Below, piece after piece: positions 26,950 through 35,813 of a stretch of DNA of 64,000 bases; the first letter of the stretch is position 1, and each line of letters opens with the position of its first letter. The notes under the pieces were generated by a model. The model searched no databases and was not told the origin of the DNA. It saw only the letters and a program-made list of their open reading frames with translations. Source of the stretch: an uncultured Granulosicoccus sp. (lineage in GTDB: Bacteria > Pseudomonadota > Gammaproteobacteria > Granulosicoccales > Granulosicoccaceae). The translations under genes were made by a program, and so were the position numbers. Location: positions 62,001 through 126,000 of the forward strand of contig CANLXI010000006.1 in the NCBI GenBank assembly GCA_947495035.1, read 5' to 3'.

Positions 26950-27591
26950 ATGAACGCACTGTTGAAAGGTACAACGCTGGTGGCCTCCTGCCTGTTCCTG
27001 AGCGCCTGTGCCACCGGCCCGTTACTCGAGGAAATACCGCTGGATGCGGACCTGCCTCCTGTCGAGAAGCCTGTCTGGTCTGTAGGTCAGAAGCAGATTA
27101 CCCGGGACAACCTGTCTGGAGAGGAATCCTCCTGGGAGGTTGTGTCAGTCGATGAGCTGGATCGTGTGACGGCCAGATCCAGCAATGGTTGTCAGTGGAC
27201 GGTTCCGGGGGAATGGTTTGCCGGTGTGGAGCGTTGGGAGAACTGCGGGGGCTCTGACGGTACTCGTACACTGCTCGAGTCGGAAGGCACACTCTGGCCC
27301 CTGCAGGTCGGCAGGGAATCGACGTACCGCTATCGTCTGGATTCCAGCAGTGGCAACACCAGAGTGGAGAATATCAAGTGCCAGGTTGCCAGTCAGGGAC
27401 GAGTTGTCGTTGCTCAGGGCGAGATGGATGCGTTCCGTGTCGAGTGCGTCAGGAAAGATCCCTGGGCAACCGAAACCCGCACCTGGTACTGGTCGCCGGA
27501 TGCCGGAGAGATCAAGTTCATACGGCATGACACCAAGGAAGGTTTGCGTACGGATATCGATGTGGTGAGCAGGAGCACTGCCGAGCTTTGA
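26950..27591 (+). CDS. Hypothetical lipoprotein
   Basis: This 213-aa exported protein has a lipobox (LFLSAC, lipidated Cys at about 19) and AAGGAG 9 nt before the ATG. The mature region begins with an acidic, proline-rich linker, then a beta-rich domain with several tryptophans and paired cysteines (SSNGCQWTVPGEWF, RWENCGGSDGT, IKCQVAS, RVECVRKDPW), ending with a TRTWYWSPDAGEIKFIRHD segment. That ending resembles small periplasmic proteins with a DUF3108-like beta fold, but I would not assign it. It starts the plus-strand envelope block. Confidence 0.75.
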   Translation: MNALLKGTTLVASCLFLSACATGPLLEEIPLDADLPPVEKPVWSVGQKQITRDNLSGEESSWEVVSVDELDRVTARSSNGCQWTVPGEWFAGVERWENCGGSDGTRTLLESEGTLWPLQVGRESTYRYRLDSSSGNTRVENIKCQVASQGRVVVAQGEMDAFRVECVRKDPWATETRTWYWSPDAGEIKFIRHDTKEGLRTDIDVVSRSTAEL

Positions 27592-27818
27592 ATGTCTGCT
27601 GTCCATCTGCACAGTGTGTTGTCTGCAGGCTCGAGCCTCTCGAGCTTGCACAGCGTAGCGAGCTGCCGACAACAGCGTTCCGTCTCATCCCATCTCACCG
27701 TCGTTCCCGCTCGAGGTCCCATCGGCTTGGCTGAACCTCCGCGTCTTGCGGGTGAGCAGCCATCGCAGTCGGCCATGGACCGGGCAAGGATTAAGTTTCA
27801 TTCGACCAGGAGTTCTTC

Positions 27819-30800
27819 ATGAAGATCCACCGACCTGTTTTCACTGTGCCGTCTCGGTGCTGTCTGCCGCTGCTACTGCCGATGGCCGTGCTTGTTCTGC
27901 AGTCCTGTAGTTCCTCGGGAAGCGGCAATGACTCTGTGGTCGATCCGGGAACCGGTGGCGCCGGCGAGGACACTGAGCAGATGGCCGACGCGGTCACTTA
28001 TCCCGACGACTTTCTGCAAGGCTTCGAGAATCCTCTTGCAGAGGGTTTTGATGGCGACAGTCTGTATGTGCACACGTTCAGTTTCGCCGAATCCACCGGC
28101 AGCTCCGGGGCGGCCATGGAGGAAGAAGGTATCATACTGCGTGCTCGAAGCGATGGTAGTGGGTATGCGAATCGATATGCGAGTTTCTCGACGATGCCGG
28201 AAACGGCGGTTCTGACGGCGGCCTTTGACGAGCGTACCTCCCTGTCGCCGGGCACCGATTCGTCGGCGTCGGTATCGATCAATGCCGTTCTGTTCCGAAC
28301 CTCCGCGGACACCGGCCTTGAAGGGAATCGTTCACCCGACGGTAACGTCAGTCTGTTCTATAGCGTATCGATCAACGCCGCCGGTCAATCCGTCGCGCTG
28401 ATGTGTCTGGACATCTACGGCGAGACTGGTTATGAGCCTTACGTATTCGGGGAAGAGGGTGCTCACTGCTGGCAGGCACCGAGTAGTCTGAATCTGACTG
28501 AAGGCGAAGAATTCCGGTTCGGTTATGATCTAGACCGCGCGGGTCGCAGCCTGTTGGTGCACTTCAATGATCAGGACGAAATGATCATCGATCTGCCTCA
28601 TGAACTGCATGAAGTACCCGGTGAGCGGATTGGCGTTCAGGCCATCCAGGAAGGGGGAGAGGGGGAATCTGTCGTTCGCCTGACACGTTTTCAACTGGAT
28701 GATGAGCTCTACGAACTGGCGGCGGACAATGTCGTTCTGGATCGCTTGGCCATTGCACAGGATAGCGGTTCAGGACCGGTAGAACCCCTGCAGGCAGATG
28801 GGCAATTGCGCTTCGAGCTGGCGTCCCCGGATGGCAACTACCGGGAAGGCTCCGTGCAGCCTCTGCACCCATCGGATTACCTGGAAGCCGTGCTGACATT
28901 GTCCGGTATCACCCTGGGTGAGCGAGGTCGGGTGCAGGCAAGACTGGAAAACACGATGTACAACGCGTTGCCACTGGATGCCAGAGACGGTCGTACAGGC
29001 GATGTACAGGCCTCTGTTGAACTGATCGCACGCCACGATGGAACACGGGAAGCACTGGTTTGCCTGGTGGAATCCCTGGACCGCGAATTCGATGACAGGC
29101 AAGGCCTGTTGGGCGGCGGAGACAGACGGTGTGAGACTCTGCCCATGAATGTGTCGGTGGATACACCGTATCGCGTGGCCATCGCACTGATTCGCAGCAC
29201 ATCGACCGTGATATTCCGGGTGAATGGTCAGGTGTTCAGCGAAGAGATCGGCAGCGAGATCAATGCTGCCAGTGAACCGTCAGCGCGCATCATCCTCAGT
29301 GTTGATGATGGGGCCAGTGTGGTGATCTCTGTCGACAATATCCGAACATCACCCACCGCCCTGACGGCATCGGAACTGAGTGAAGGGCTACTGAGCCCAC
29401 CGCGTTTTCCTGCGCCTGAAGAGCCCCGCGTGGCAGAGTCCGATGTCTCGCCGGTATACGATCATGGGCAACGCCTTGATTTTGTCGATGACTTCAGCAC
29501 GGATAGCATGACGCTGGCCTTCAACAGCAATGTCGAGCGCGGGTATGCAGGCATCGGCTATTCCGAAGGCGCATTGGAGCTGCGTACGGCCAGCCATCAG
29601 GAGAGTACGGACAACAGCAGCTACAGCGAGGTATACCTGGGCGGAAATACCAGGCGCATCAAGGCGAAAGTGAGTCTGTCCAGCGAGACGGACCTGCCGT
29701 CGGATCCGGATTCCAGTGCGCAGATGCGACTGCAGGGCACGCTGTTCAGAGACAATCAGGATTACCCGCTGAATGACACCACGGGCGATATCTATACCAG
29801 TATCGAAATCAATGTGAGAGGTGATGGAAGGCGCCGTGTCCAGTTCTACGTCAGCCGTCGAGTACAGGGAGCTGACGATGAGCGCTTGGCAATCCTGGAC
29901 GGAGATAACGGTGGCCATTTCGAGGACATCGTGCCGGAACTGGACACCAGCTACGAGCTGGGTATCGAGCTGGATGCCGGGCGCAACATGCTGGTCTTCT
30001 CGGTTGACGACAAGGTCCGGGAATTCCAGCTGCCCTGGCAGGCGTATACGGCAGCTCGCAACGATGCGATCGTACAAGTATCGCACCAGGGGACATCGGG
30101 AAGAGCCGTGGGCAGGGTGTACCAGGTTGAAACCGATTCGGTATTGGAGGCATTCAGTGAACCATTGCCGTTGATCGGTCCCTACCGGCCGTTGTTTGCA
30201 GCGAGATTCCATTCCCAGGAGGTCCGGATCAGCGACGGGCGCTTGCATCTGTCCAGCGATGCACGCATCCCGGACAGCCAGCCTGCGCGGGTCATTGCGC
30301 GCGGAGTGTCGGATCATGTGGGGGCCGATCTGAAGCTCTCATCGCAATCGGTGGTATCCGCTGACGCTGATGTGCAAGGCCGGATTTCAGCTCGGGTTGG
30401 CGGCTTGATGTATCGTGCTGCCCTGGTTGACAACCCACAGGGAGATACCGGCAGTGTGTTTGCGTTAGCCTCTCTGGTGGCCACCGATGATGGAGAACTG
30501 TTTGCCGAGTACTGTGCCTTTCAATCACTGGACAGTGAGTTCGACAATGCTGTGGAGCTGCTTGGCGGTGATGAGAATGCCTGTCCGCGATTTGCCACCT
30601 CGATTCAGTGGGATACCTACTATCCACTGAGTGTTGCTTACCACAAGGACTCCGCCACGCTGGAGTTCAGGCTGGGTTCCGAGTCAATGTTCTACGCGAT
30701 TGCCGTCGATACGATTCCCCTGGCCGAAGGCTATCAGGGAGCCCAGGCACGTGCATCCGGAGCTTCCATGGCGGTGGTTCATATCGACAATCTGGCGTTT

Positions 30801-30863
30801 TCCGCTGCGCCTGTGGCGCTGGCGGAATCCACACTGCGACTGCTGAAGAGCGACGCTCGCTGA
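27819..30863 (+). CDS. Large lipoprotein with four related beta-sandwich-like modules
   Basis: This 1014-aa exported protein has a lipobox (LVLQSC, Cys at about 30), a Ser/Gly linker, then four modules of roughly 220-250 aa. Each ends in a similar strand pair: FRFGYDLDRAGRSLLVHFND, YRVAIALIRSTSTVIFRVNG, YELGIELDAGRNMLVFSVDD and YPLSVAYHKDSATLEFRLGS, followed by a VxxDNxxxS-type strand (VDNIRTS, IDNLAFS). The pattern recalls concanavalin/laminin-G sandwich folds that bind glycans, but that is inference. AGGAG lies 7 nt before the ATG. A surface or periplasmic binding role is likely; partner unknown. Confidence 0.75.
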   Translation: MKIHRPVFTVPSRCCLPLLLPMAVLVLQSCSSSGSGNDSVVDPGTGGAGEDTEQMADAVTYPDDFLQGFENPLAEGFDGDSLYVHTFSFAESTGSSGAAMEEEGIILRARSDGSGYANRYASFSTMPETAVLTAAFDERTSLSPGTDSSASVSINAVLFRTSADTGLEGNRSPDGNVSLFYSVSINAAGQSVALMCLDIYGETGYEPYVFGEEGAHCWQAPSSLNLTEGEEFRFGYDLDRAGRSLLVHFNDQDEMIIDLPHELHEVPGERIGVQAIQEGGEGESVVRLTRFQLDDELYELAADNVVLDRLAIAQDSGSGPVEPLQADGQLRFELASPDGNYREGSVQPLHPSDYLEAVLTLSGITLGERGRVQARLENTMYNALPLDARDGRTGDVQASVELIARHDGTREALVCLVESLDREFDDRQGLLGGGDRRCETLPMNVSVDTPYRVAIALIRSTSTVIFRVNGQVFSEEIGSEINAASEPSARIILSVDDGASVVISVDNIRTSPTALTASELSEGLLSPPRFPAPEEPRVAESDVSPVYDHGQRLDFVDDFSTDSMTLAFNSNVERGYAGIGYSEGALELRTASHQESTDNSSYSEVYLGGNTRRIKAKVSLSSETDLPSDPDSSAQMRLQGTLFRDNQDYPLNDTTGDIYTSIEINVRGDGRRRVQFYVSRRVQGADDERLAILDGDNGGHFEDIVPELDTSYELGIELDAGRNMLVFSVDDKVREFQLPWQAYTAARNDAIVQVSHQGTSGRAVGRVYQVETDSVLEAFSEPLPLIGPYRPLFAARFHSQEVRISDGRLHLSSDARIPDSQPARVIARGVSDHVGADLKLSSQSVVSADADVQGRISARVGGLMYRAALVDNPQGDTGSVFALASLVATDDGELFAEYCAFQSLDSEFDNAVELLGGDENACPRFATSIQWDTYYPLSVAYHKDSATLEFRLGSESMFYAIAVDTIPLAEGYQGAQARASGASMAVVHIDNLAFSAAPVALAESTLRLLKSDAR

Positions 30864-30938
30864 TTGCCATCTACAGCTTGTATCGGACCCGGTGGCAGGG
30901 ACGCCACCTGCAAAGGACAGCACCGACTATCGACACTG

Positions 30939-30954
30939 TGTGAGAAAACCCACA
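30939..30954. promoter_or_regulatory. Candidate CRP-type binding site
   Basis: TGTGA-GAAAAC-CCACA matches the CRP consensus (TGTGA-N6-TCACA) at 9 of 10 conserved positions. It lies 57 bp before the LuxR-type gene, in the same block as a cyclase-like protein and a Crp family gene. Confidence 0.4.
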
Positions 30955-31010
30955 ACCTTGACAGTCATGCGATGAGATTCTGCCTGAAACCCATGTGATG
31001 GAGATACACC

Positions 31011-31406
31011 GTGATTCAGCTTGCCGACAGCAGATTTGGCAATACCGCATCCGTTTCGCAGGTTTGCCACTCATCAGAAACACTCGAAAACCGGATAAGC
31101 GGTTTGACAGAAGAACAGCTCCATCAACTGAACGCACTGCTGACGTCTCGAATAGCAGGGTTGAATGCCTTTTCCGGTGACTCATCGCGGAAGAAGGACG
31201 CAGAAGGCCTGCATTGTCTGACCGTTCGCGAGCAGGAAGTGCTGACCTTGATCGCCAGTGGCTATACGAGACCTGAAGTGGCTGCCGCGCTGGGAGTCAC
31301 GCGCAATACGGCAGCGACGCATATTGCCAGTATCTACAGAAAACTCGACATCGGATCGATTGCCGAGGCAACCATGCTTGCGGTTCGCTGGGGCGTTCTG
31401 GGGTGA
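31011..31406 (+). CDS. LuxR/GerE-type helix-turn-helix protein
   Basis: This 131-aa DNA-binding protein starts at GTG, 7 nt after GGAG. The C-terminal half (about 66-127) is a LuxR helix-turn-helix (LTVREQEVLTLIASGYTRPEVAAALGVTRNTAATHIASIYRKL). There is no receiver or autoinducer domain; the first 60 residues look like a short dimerisation helix (LTEEQLHQLNALLTSRI). Small stand-alone LuxR proteins often regulate nearby genes. It sits between the large lipoprotein and a secreted protein and has a CRP-like site upstream. Confidence 0.87.
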   Translation: MIQLADSRFGNTASVSQVCHSSETLENRISGLTEEQLHQLNALLTSRIAGLNAFSGDSSRKKDAEGLHCLTVREQEVLTLIASGYTRPEVAAALGVTRNTAATHIASIYRKLDIGSIAEATMLAVRWGVLG

Positions 31407-31665
31407 ATCACATGCAGTTTCTGTCGGTTTTCGATTAGACAAAAGAATAGCCTTGTACCTCCATGGTCAGGTGCTTCGGGAGGGTCAATCAATTGACTGT
31501 TTTACAACGAGTTCAGTTGAGTTATGGTGCCATGGCAATCGCTGAAAACGAACGACTTGTATTCTTGTGCTTGCAGTTCGGTACGTGTCTGAAGCGGGGC
31601 ATGAGCTGGCTTGATCTTGCCCCTGCAGCACGGGCGGTGAATCATCATCTGTCAGGGAGAACAGT

Positions 31666-33081
31666 ATGAGTGGTTTCGGAAAACGTGTCATGTCTGGAGT
31701 TGCGGCTGCCATGCTGCTGCTTCCGTTGAACCACGCATTCGGCGCGGATGGGACGTCTGGTATCAAAGGGTTGGAGGAAGCGCTGGATATCTGGAGGCTC
31801 GAGAACACCGAGCATGTTCCAATGCAGCTGTTATGCACGGGATATGGGCCCATGGCCGAGCTGATGAAGGAAGCGGCAGAAAATTCCAGAAAGGATGATG
31901 GTACGTATGATGTGAGCGTTCTCCTGTCGAAGTTGCAGGCACTTGTAGAGACTGATCTGGATATAAAACCTGAATACAGGAAATCCGAGGCTGGTGAAGC
32001 CAGTGAACTCGAGATGACACTGCGGCTGTGGATCGCATTTTCACTCAGCTACGACAATCTGTGTGAATCAGCGGAAGACCTCTCCAGGTTCTATTATGAA
32101 GTGCGATTCAGCCCGTATCGCCGATGGATTGCCGGAGAAGAAGACGAGGAAGGAATCGCATCCTCCTTCTATGCGAACAATATCTTCCAGCACTGGCACG
32201 ATGTAGGTTTTCTGTCGGATTTGAGTTCATTGAGTGATGTCACTCTATTCGGAGAGATCGCTCTGGGTGTCGATGATGAATTCGGTGGAGAAACCACTTC
32301 GGATCATTCGGCAAGTCTGTCCTTCGCTCTGTCCAGAGACAAACCTCACGCATCTGATTCAAAAGCGTACGAGAACCATGGTTTCAGGCCTCATGCATAC
32401 AGATCACAGGCTCCGTTTGACGGGGTCAGTGTTGTCTCTGGTGTCGCTCTGGAAGGTGGGGGGCACAGTGCAATCAAGGGTTTTCTGGATCTTGGCTGGC
32501 GCATGATCGAGAACAGGAAGTCCGATGATGGTACTCAAGGCAGCGAAGATGGTGAACGCAGTAAGGGTGCTGTTTACAGCAAAAGCGTTATCAGCGATTG
32601 GTCTGTCGGTTTTACCAGTCGTCATAGTGATAGCGGCGTATCGGGTGAGTCACTCAGCTTCGGCGCGGCAAGGCGTTGGACGAATTCCTGTTCCAATCTG
32701 TGCCGGGAGAGCTTCAGGGAGTTGGGGGCGTTATACAGCTACAACTGGCTGGATGCCTCGGGAAGTGATCATGACGGTAATGCCTACGACATCTACGTCG
32801 CTTATGAAGCCAAGACGCCACTCTCCTCCGTTTCCTTGAGAGCCGAGCTGGGATATGGGAAATACATCTTGCCGAATTTCAGCGCTTCGCCGGTCACGTT
32901 TGATGATGAAGAGTCAGGCTATGCGACCGTGAGCCTTATCTACCGGCAGCCGTCTGACTACTACTCTTCAGACAAGGTGGCGGATGCGTTACCCCCCTTG
33001 ACAAACATCCCCCTTGTTTACAAGCCTTTTCGCCGATCAGGTTCGCTTCGCGGCCATAGCCGTGCTGATGAGTACTATTAG
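31666..33081 (+). CDS. Secreted protein of unknown function, possible outer-membrane protein
   Basis: This 471-aa protein has a signal peptide (VAAAMLLLPLNHAFGA, cleavage near 26). Residues 30-170 are helical and acidic with paired cysteines (MQLLCTGYGPM, YDNLCESAED). The C-terminal half alternates polar and hydrophobic residues (SVGFTSRH, LSFGAARRW, LGALYSYNW, SVSLRAELGYGKY, YATVSLIYRQ) as in a small outer-membrane barrel, and has a CSNLC pair. GGGAG lies about 8 nt before the ATG. The next lipoprotein gene follows after 15 bp, so they are probably co-transcribed. No family recognised. Confidence 0.72.
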   Translation: MSGFGKRVMSGVAAAMLLLPLNHAFGADGTSGIKGLEEALDIWRLENTEHVPMQLLCTGYGPMAELMKEAAENSRKDDGTYDVSVLLSKLQALVETDLDIKPEYRKSEAGEASELEMTLRLWIAFSLSYDNLCESAEDLSRFYYEVRFSPYRRWIAGEEDEEGIASSFYANNIFQHWHDVGFLSDLSSLSDVTLFGEIALGVDDEFGGETTSDHSASLSFALSRDKPHASDSKAYENHGFRPHAYRSQAPFDGVSVVSGVALEGGGHSAIKGFLDLGWRMIENRKSDDGTQGSEDGERSKGAVYSKSVISDWSVGFTSRHSDSGVSGESLSFGAARRWTNSCSNLCRESFRELGALYSYNWLDASGSDHDGNAYDIYVAYEAKTPLSSVSLRAELGYGKYILPNFSASPVTFDDEESGYATVSLIYRQPSDYYSSDKVADALPPLTNIPLVYKPFRRSGSLRGHSRADEYY

Positions 33082-33096
33082 CCAGGAGAAAATTTC

Positions 33097-33582
33097 ATGA
33101 GTATCAAGAACAGAGTCAAAAGACCCTGCAGCAGGATTTCCTGTTGCTGCATGCTGGGTCTCCTGCTGTCGTCCTGCAGCTCGGACAAGACTCCACAAGT
33201 CTCACCTGAAGTGGCAAGCAGGTTCGTGGGTACATGGGTTCGTGACGATGGCGGCATTGCTTGTGAAACCAGTCTCGACCTGGTTGAAGACAGAACGTAC
33301 ACCTGGTCATCCAAGGAGGAACGCGTAACCGGAAACTACACACTGTCGCCCGTACCGGAAAGAGACGATCTGGTTTATCTGCAGATGAATTTTCTCGTGG
33401 ACAATCTGGAGGAGGATTGTGATGACAATGCGGCTGATGATGCAGGGGATGGATTCGACGTCTACGTGAATTTCCCAGATGACAACACGATGTACTGGCT
33501 CGATGAAGACAGTGTGCTGGCGGGAGAGGCAATTGACCCTGGGGATGCGGCACTGTTGGCATGGGAGAAAAGCACAGATTGA
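33097..33582 (+). CDS. Small hypothetical lipoprotein
   Basis: This 161-aa exported protein has a lipobox (LLLSSC, Cys at about 27). The mature part starts SSDKTPQVSPEVASRFVGTWV and reads like a small lipocalin-like or META-like barrel (GTWVRDDGGIACETSLDL ... YTWSSKEERVTGNYTLS), followed by a very acidic stretch (EEDCDDNAADDAGDGFD) that could bind a cation. It lies 15 bp after the previous secreted-protein gene and 15 bp before the cyclase frame. Function unknown. Confidence 0.75.
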   Translation: MSIKNRVKRPCSRISCCCMLGLLLSSCSSDKTPQVSPEVASRFVGTWVRDDGGIACETSLDLVEDRTYTWSSKEERVTGNYTLSPVPERDDLVYLQMNFLVDNLEEDCDDNAADDAGDGFDVYVNFPDDNTMYWLDEDSVLAGEAIDPGDAALLAWEKSTD

Positions 33583-33597
33583 ACTTGATTCGTCCAT

Positions 33598-35760
33598 TTG
33601 AAAAGCAGTAGCAACAGCACGTCACCGGCGCCACGGCATTCTGGCAGCCTGCCTGTTCACGGGAACAGCTCATGCGGGGCCTTGTGGAAGCTGTCTGTCT
33701 TTCTACTGCCCGGCATTCTCTTCATGCTGTCCGGACCGGTCGTGTTCGAGTACGAAGAGGCAATCAGTCTTCCAATGCTGTACCACGCCAGAGATTTCCG
33801 GGAGAAACCCGCCATACCCGATGACATTGTGGTCGTCACGCCTTATGAGTTCAGCGATTTCAATGATCCCGGTAAATTGCGCTTCTGGGATCGACGTCAC
33901 CACGCCGCAGTCATGGAGCGACTGGTGGAACTGGGGGCGAGGGTGATAGTCGTGGACATTCAGTTTCCGTTGGCGAAACCGGAGGAGGACAAGGTTCTGG
34001 TTGCAGCCATGATGAAGTCGAAGGGGCTTGTATTGATACAGAATGCACAATCCAGATCGCTGAACCGTGCGGGGGACAAGGCTTATTCACTGCGAAACCC
34101 GGTCAGGCCCTATCCGGAAAATGCGTCTCTCATGGCGTCTCCTGCGGTGTCGGCTGAATCGGCTGAAGTGAACAGAGTCCCGCTGTTCAATGTCATCTGG
34201 CACGATTCCCTTCAACATGAGTGCTATGCCTATCCCGCTCGAGTCGAGGACGATGGCCGAGATTCGGCGAAGCAATCCGTCATGGCGGTCAGTCTTGCGC
34301 CAACCCTGGCATTCACGGTTCTGGAGCAACACCTGTTGCTTGCCATGCAGGCAAGTGATCGGCATCGTCAATGGGCACAGGCACATCTGCGTGAGAGCCT
34401 GATGTCCAGGCCTGCTTGTGATTTGATGAACTCACTCAGGAGCGCCTACAGACAGGGGCGGATGACGGGTTTCCCCGACTTTGTCGAGCCTGACAGTCAA
34501 CAGTATCTGATGCGTTGGCGTGAGGTTCTGAGTGAGCAAAAACGTATCAGGGAGAATGATGCGAGTGGTCTTGCCACGCTACACCTGAACTACTTCGGAC
34601 CACCAGGGAGCATTGAAACCCTGACCTATGCCGAAGTGATGAACATGCGTCAGGCCGTTGCCGGAAATCGCGTCACGGACAGAACGGTGTTTCTGGGTGG
34701 TTCGTTCAAGGAGGTCGATGATCAGAAGGAGGACGGCTACCGGACCGTTTATACCGACGGTGGCCGGATGATGTCCGGTGTCGAAATCAATGCCACGGCG
34801 TTTGCCAACCTGAAGTCCGGCATGGGATTGCATTTCGTCAGCCGATGGGGAAGCTTCCTGATGCTGTTCGGCTCCACTTGCATTCTGTGGTTTGCTGCCT
34901 CACGACTGAGCGTTGTCTGGTTTGCGCTGTTCGCTGTTCTGGAGGTCACTGTCGTGGTGTTTGTTGCCAGCTGGCTCTTCACGGTTTTTCATCTATTGCT
35001 GCCCCTGGCGACGACCCTGACTCTGTTGGCCCTCATGATGATGCTTGCGGTGGTATGGCGATTCAGACTCTCCAGCCTGGAACGTGATCGTGCCATCAAC
35101 CATCTGAATGCATTTGTTTCCGACGCGGTGGTCAGGCAACTGGATACGGATCACAACCATGAGGTCGAGAAGGCGGTCTGTCTGGTGACGGACATTCGCA
35201 ATTTCACACAGATGGGCAAGACAATGGCACCGGGCAATCTGCACCTGATGAATGACGCCTATTTTACTCATCTCTTCGATTGCGTATCCAGTGAGGGGGT
35301 TGATGTCGTCAAGACCTACGGTGACAGTTTGACGGCGGTCTGGATGTCGGGCTCGGAGGAGGCAGTCGACCGTGCCGTCAGAGCCGGATTGAAGATTCTG
35401 GCGACAACAGGTCGTGGATTTCATGCAAACACGCCAGGCCTGGAAACGCATATCGGGATGCACCGAGGGGATCTGGCCATCGGTTTTGTCGGTAGCGACA
35501 AGCGCAGGACGGTTGAAATCACCGGTGGCACGGTCTATCTGGCCTCCAGGCTTGAACAGTTGAACAAAGTGCTGAAAACGCGTTTTCTGGTAACCGCCGA
35601 TGTAAAGGTGCTCCTGCGCAATCAGCAGGTCCGATCACGAGGCTTGCACGAATTGAAGGGGTTTGATTCTGCGGTGGAAGTATTCGAAATCGGACTGAGA
35701 CAGAATGCCGTGTCGAACAACGTCAGTAGTGAGCCGAAACGGGCTGTAGACATGTATTGA
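33598..35760 (+). CDS. CHASE2-domain class III nucleotide cyclase-like protein
   Basis: This protein of up to 720 aa has a first membrane helix (about 30-50), an extracytoplasmic CHASE2 domain (about 55-400; DDIVVVTPYEFSDF, ARVIVVDIQFPLAKPEED), three more helices (about 418-490) and a cytoplasmic class III cyclase domain (about 510-700). Metal-binding aspartates are Asp532 (VTDIRNFT) and Asp576 (GDSLTAVW), with the adenine-selecting lysine at 572. The usual transition-state asparagine is Tyr647 (TVYLASRLE), while Arg651 is kept, so activity is uncertain. The start is uncertain: TTG 33598 has no good ribosome-binding site and no ATG precedes helix 1. FecR/TPR and Crp family genes follow. Confidence 0.87.
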   Translation: MKSSSNSTSPAPRHSGSLPVHGNSSCGALWKLSVFLLPGILFMLSGPVVFEYEEAISLPMLYHARDFREKPAIPDDIVVVTPYEFSDFNDPGKLRFWDRRHHAAVMERLVELGARVIVVDIQFPLAKPEEDKVLVAAMMKSKGLVLIQNAQSRSLNRAGDKAYSLRNPVRPYPENASLMASPAVSAESAEVNRVPLFNVIWHDSLQHECYAYPARVEDDGRDSAKQSVMAVSLAPTLAFTVLEQHLLLAMQASDRHRQWAQAHLRESLMSRPACDLMNSLRSAYRQGRMTGFPDFVEPDSQQYLMRWREVLSEQKRIRENDASGLATLHLNYFGPPGSIETLTYAEVMNMRQAVAGNRVTDRTVFLGGSFKEVDDQKEDGYRTVYTDGGRMMSGVEINATAFANLKSGMGLHFVSRWGSFLMLFGSTCILWFAASRLSVVWFALFAVLEVTVVVFVASWLFTVFHLLLPLATTLTLLALMMMLAVVWRFRLSSLERDRAINHLNAFVSDAVVRQLDTDHNHEVEKAVCLVTDIRNFTQMGKTMAPGNLHLMNDAYFTHLFDCVSSEGVDVVKTYGDSLTAVWMSGSEEAVDRAVRAGLKILATTGRGFHANTPGLETHIGMHRGDLAIGFVGSDKRRTVEITGGTVYLASRLEQLNKVLKTRFLVTADVKVLLRNQQVRSRGLHELKGFDSAVEVFEIGLRQNAVSNNVSSEPKRAVDMY

Positions 35761-35813
35761 GCAGGCAGTAGATCGCCTGTTTGCCACCGAACGAGACTGG
35801 AGCTTGCGGTGCC

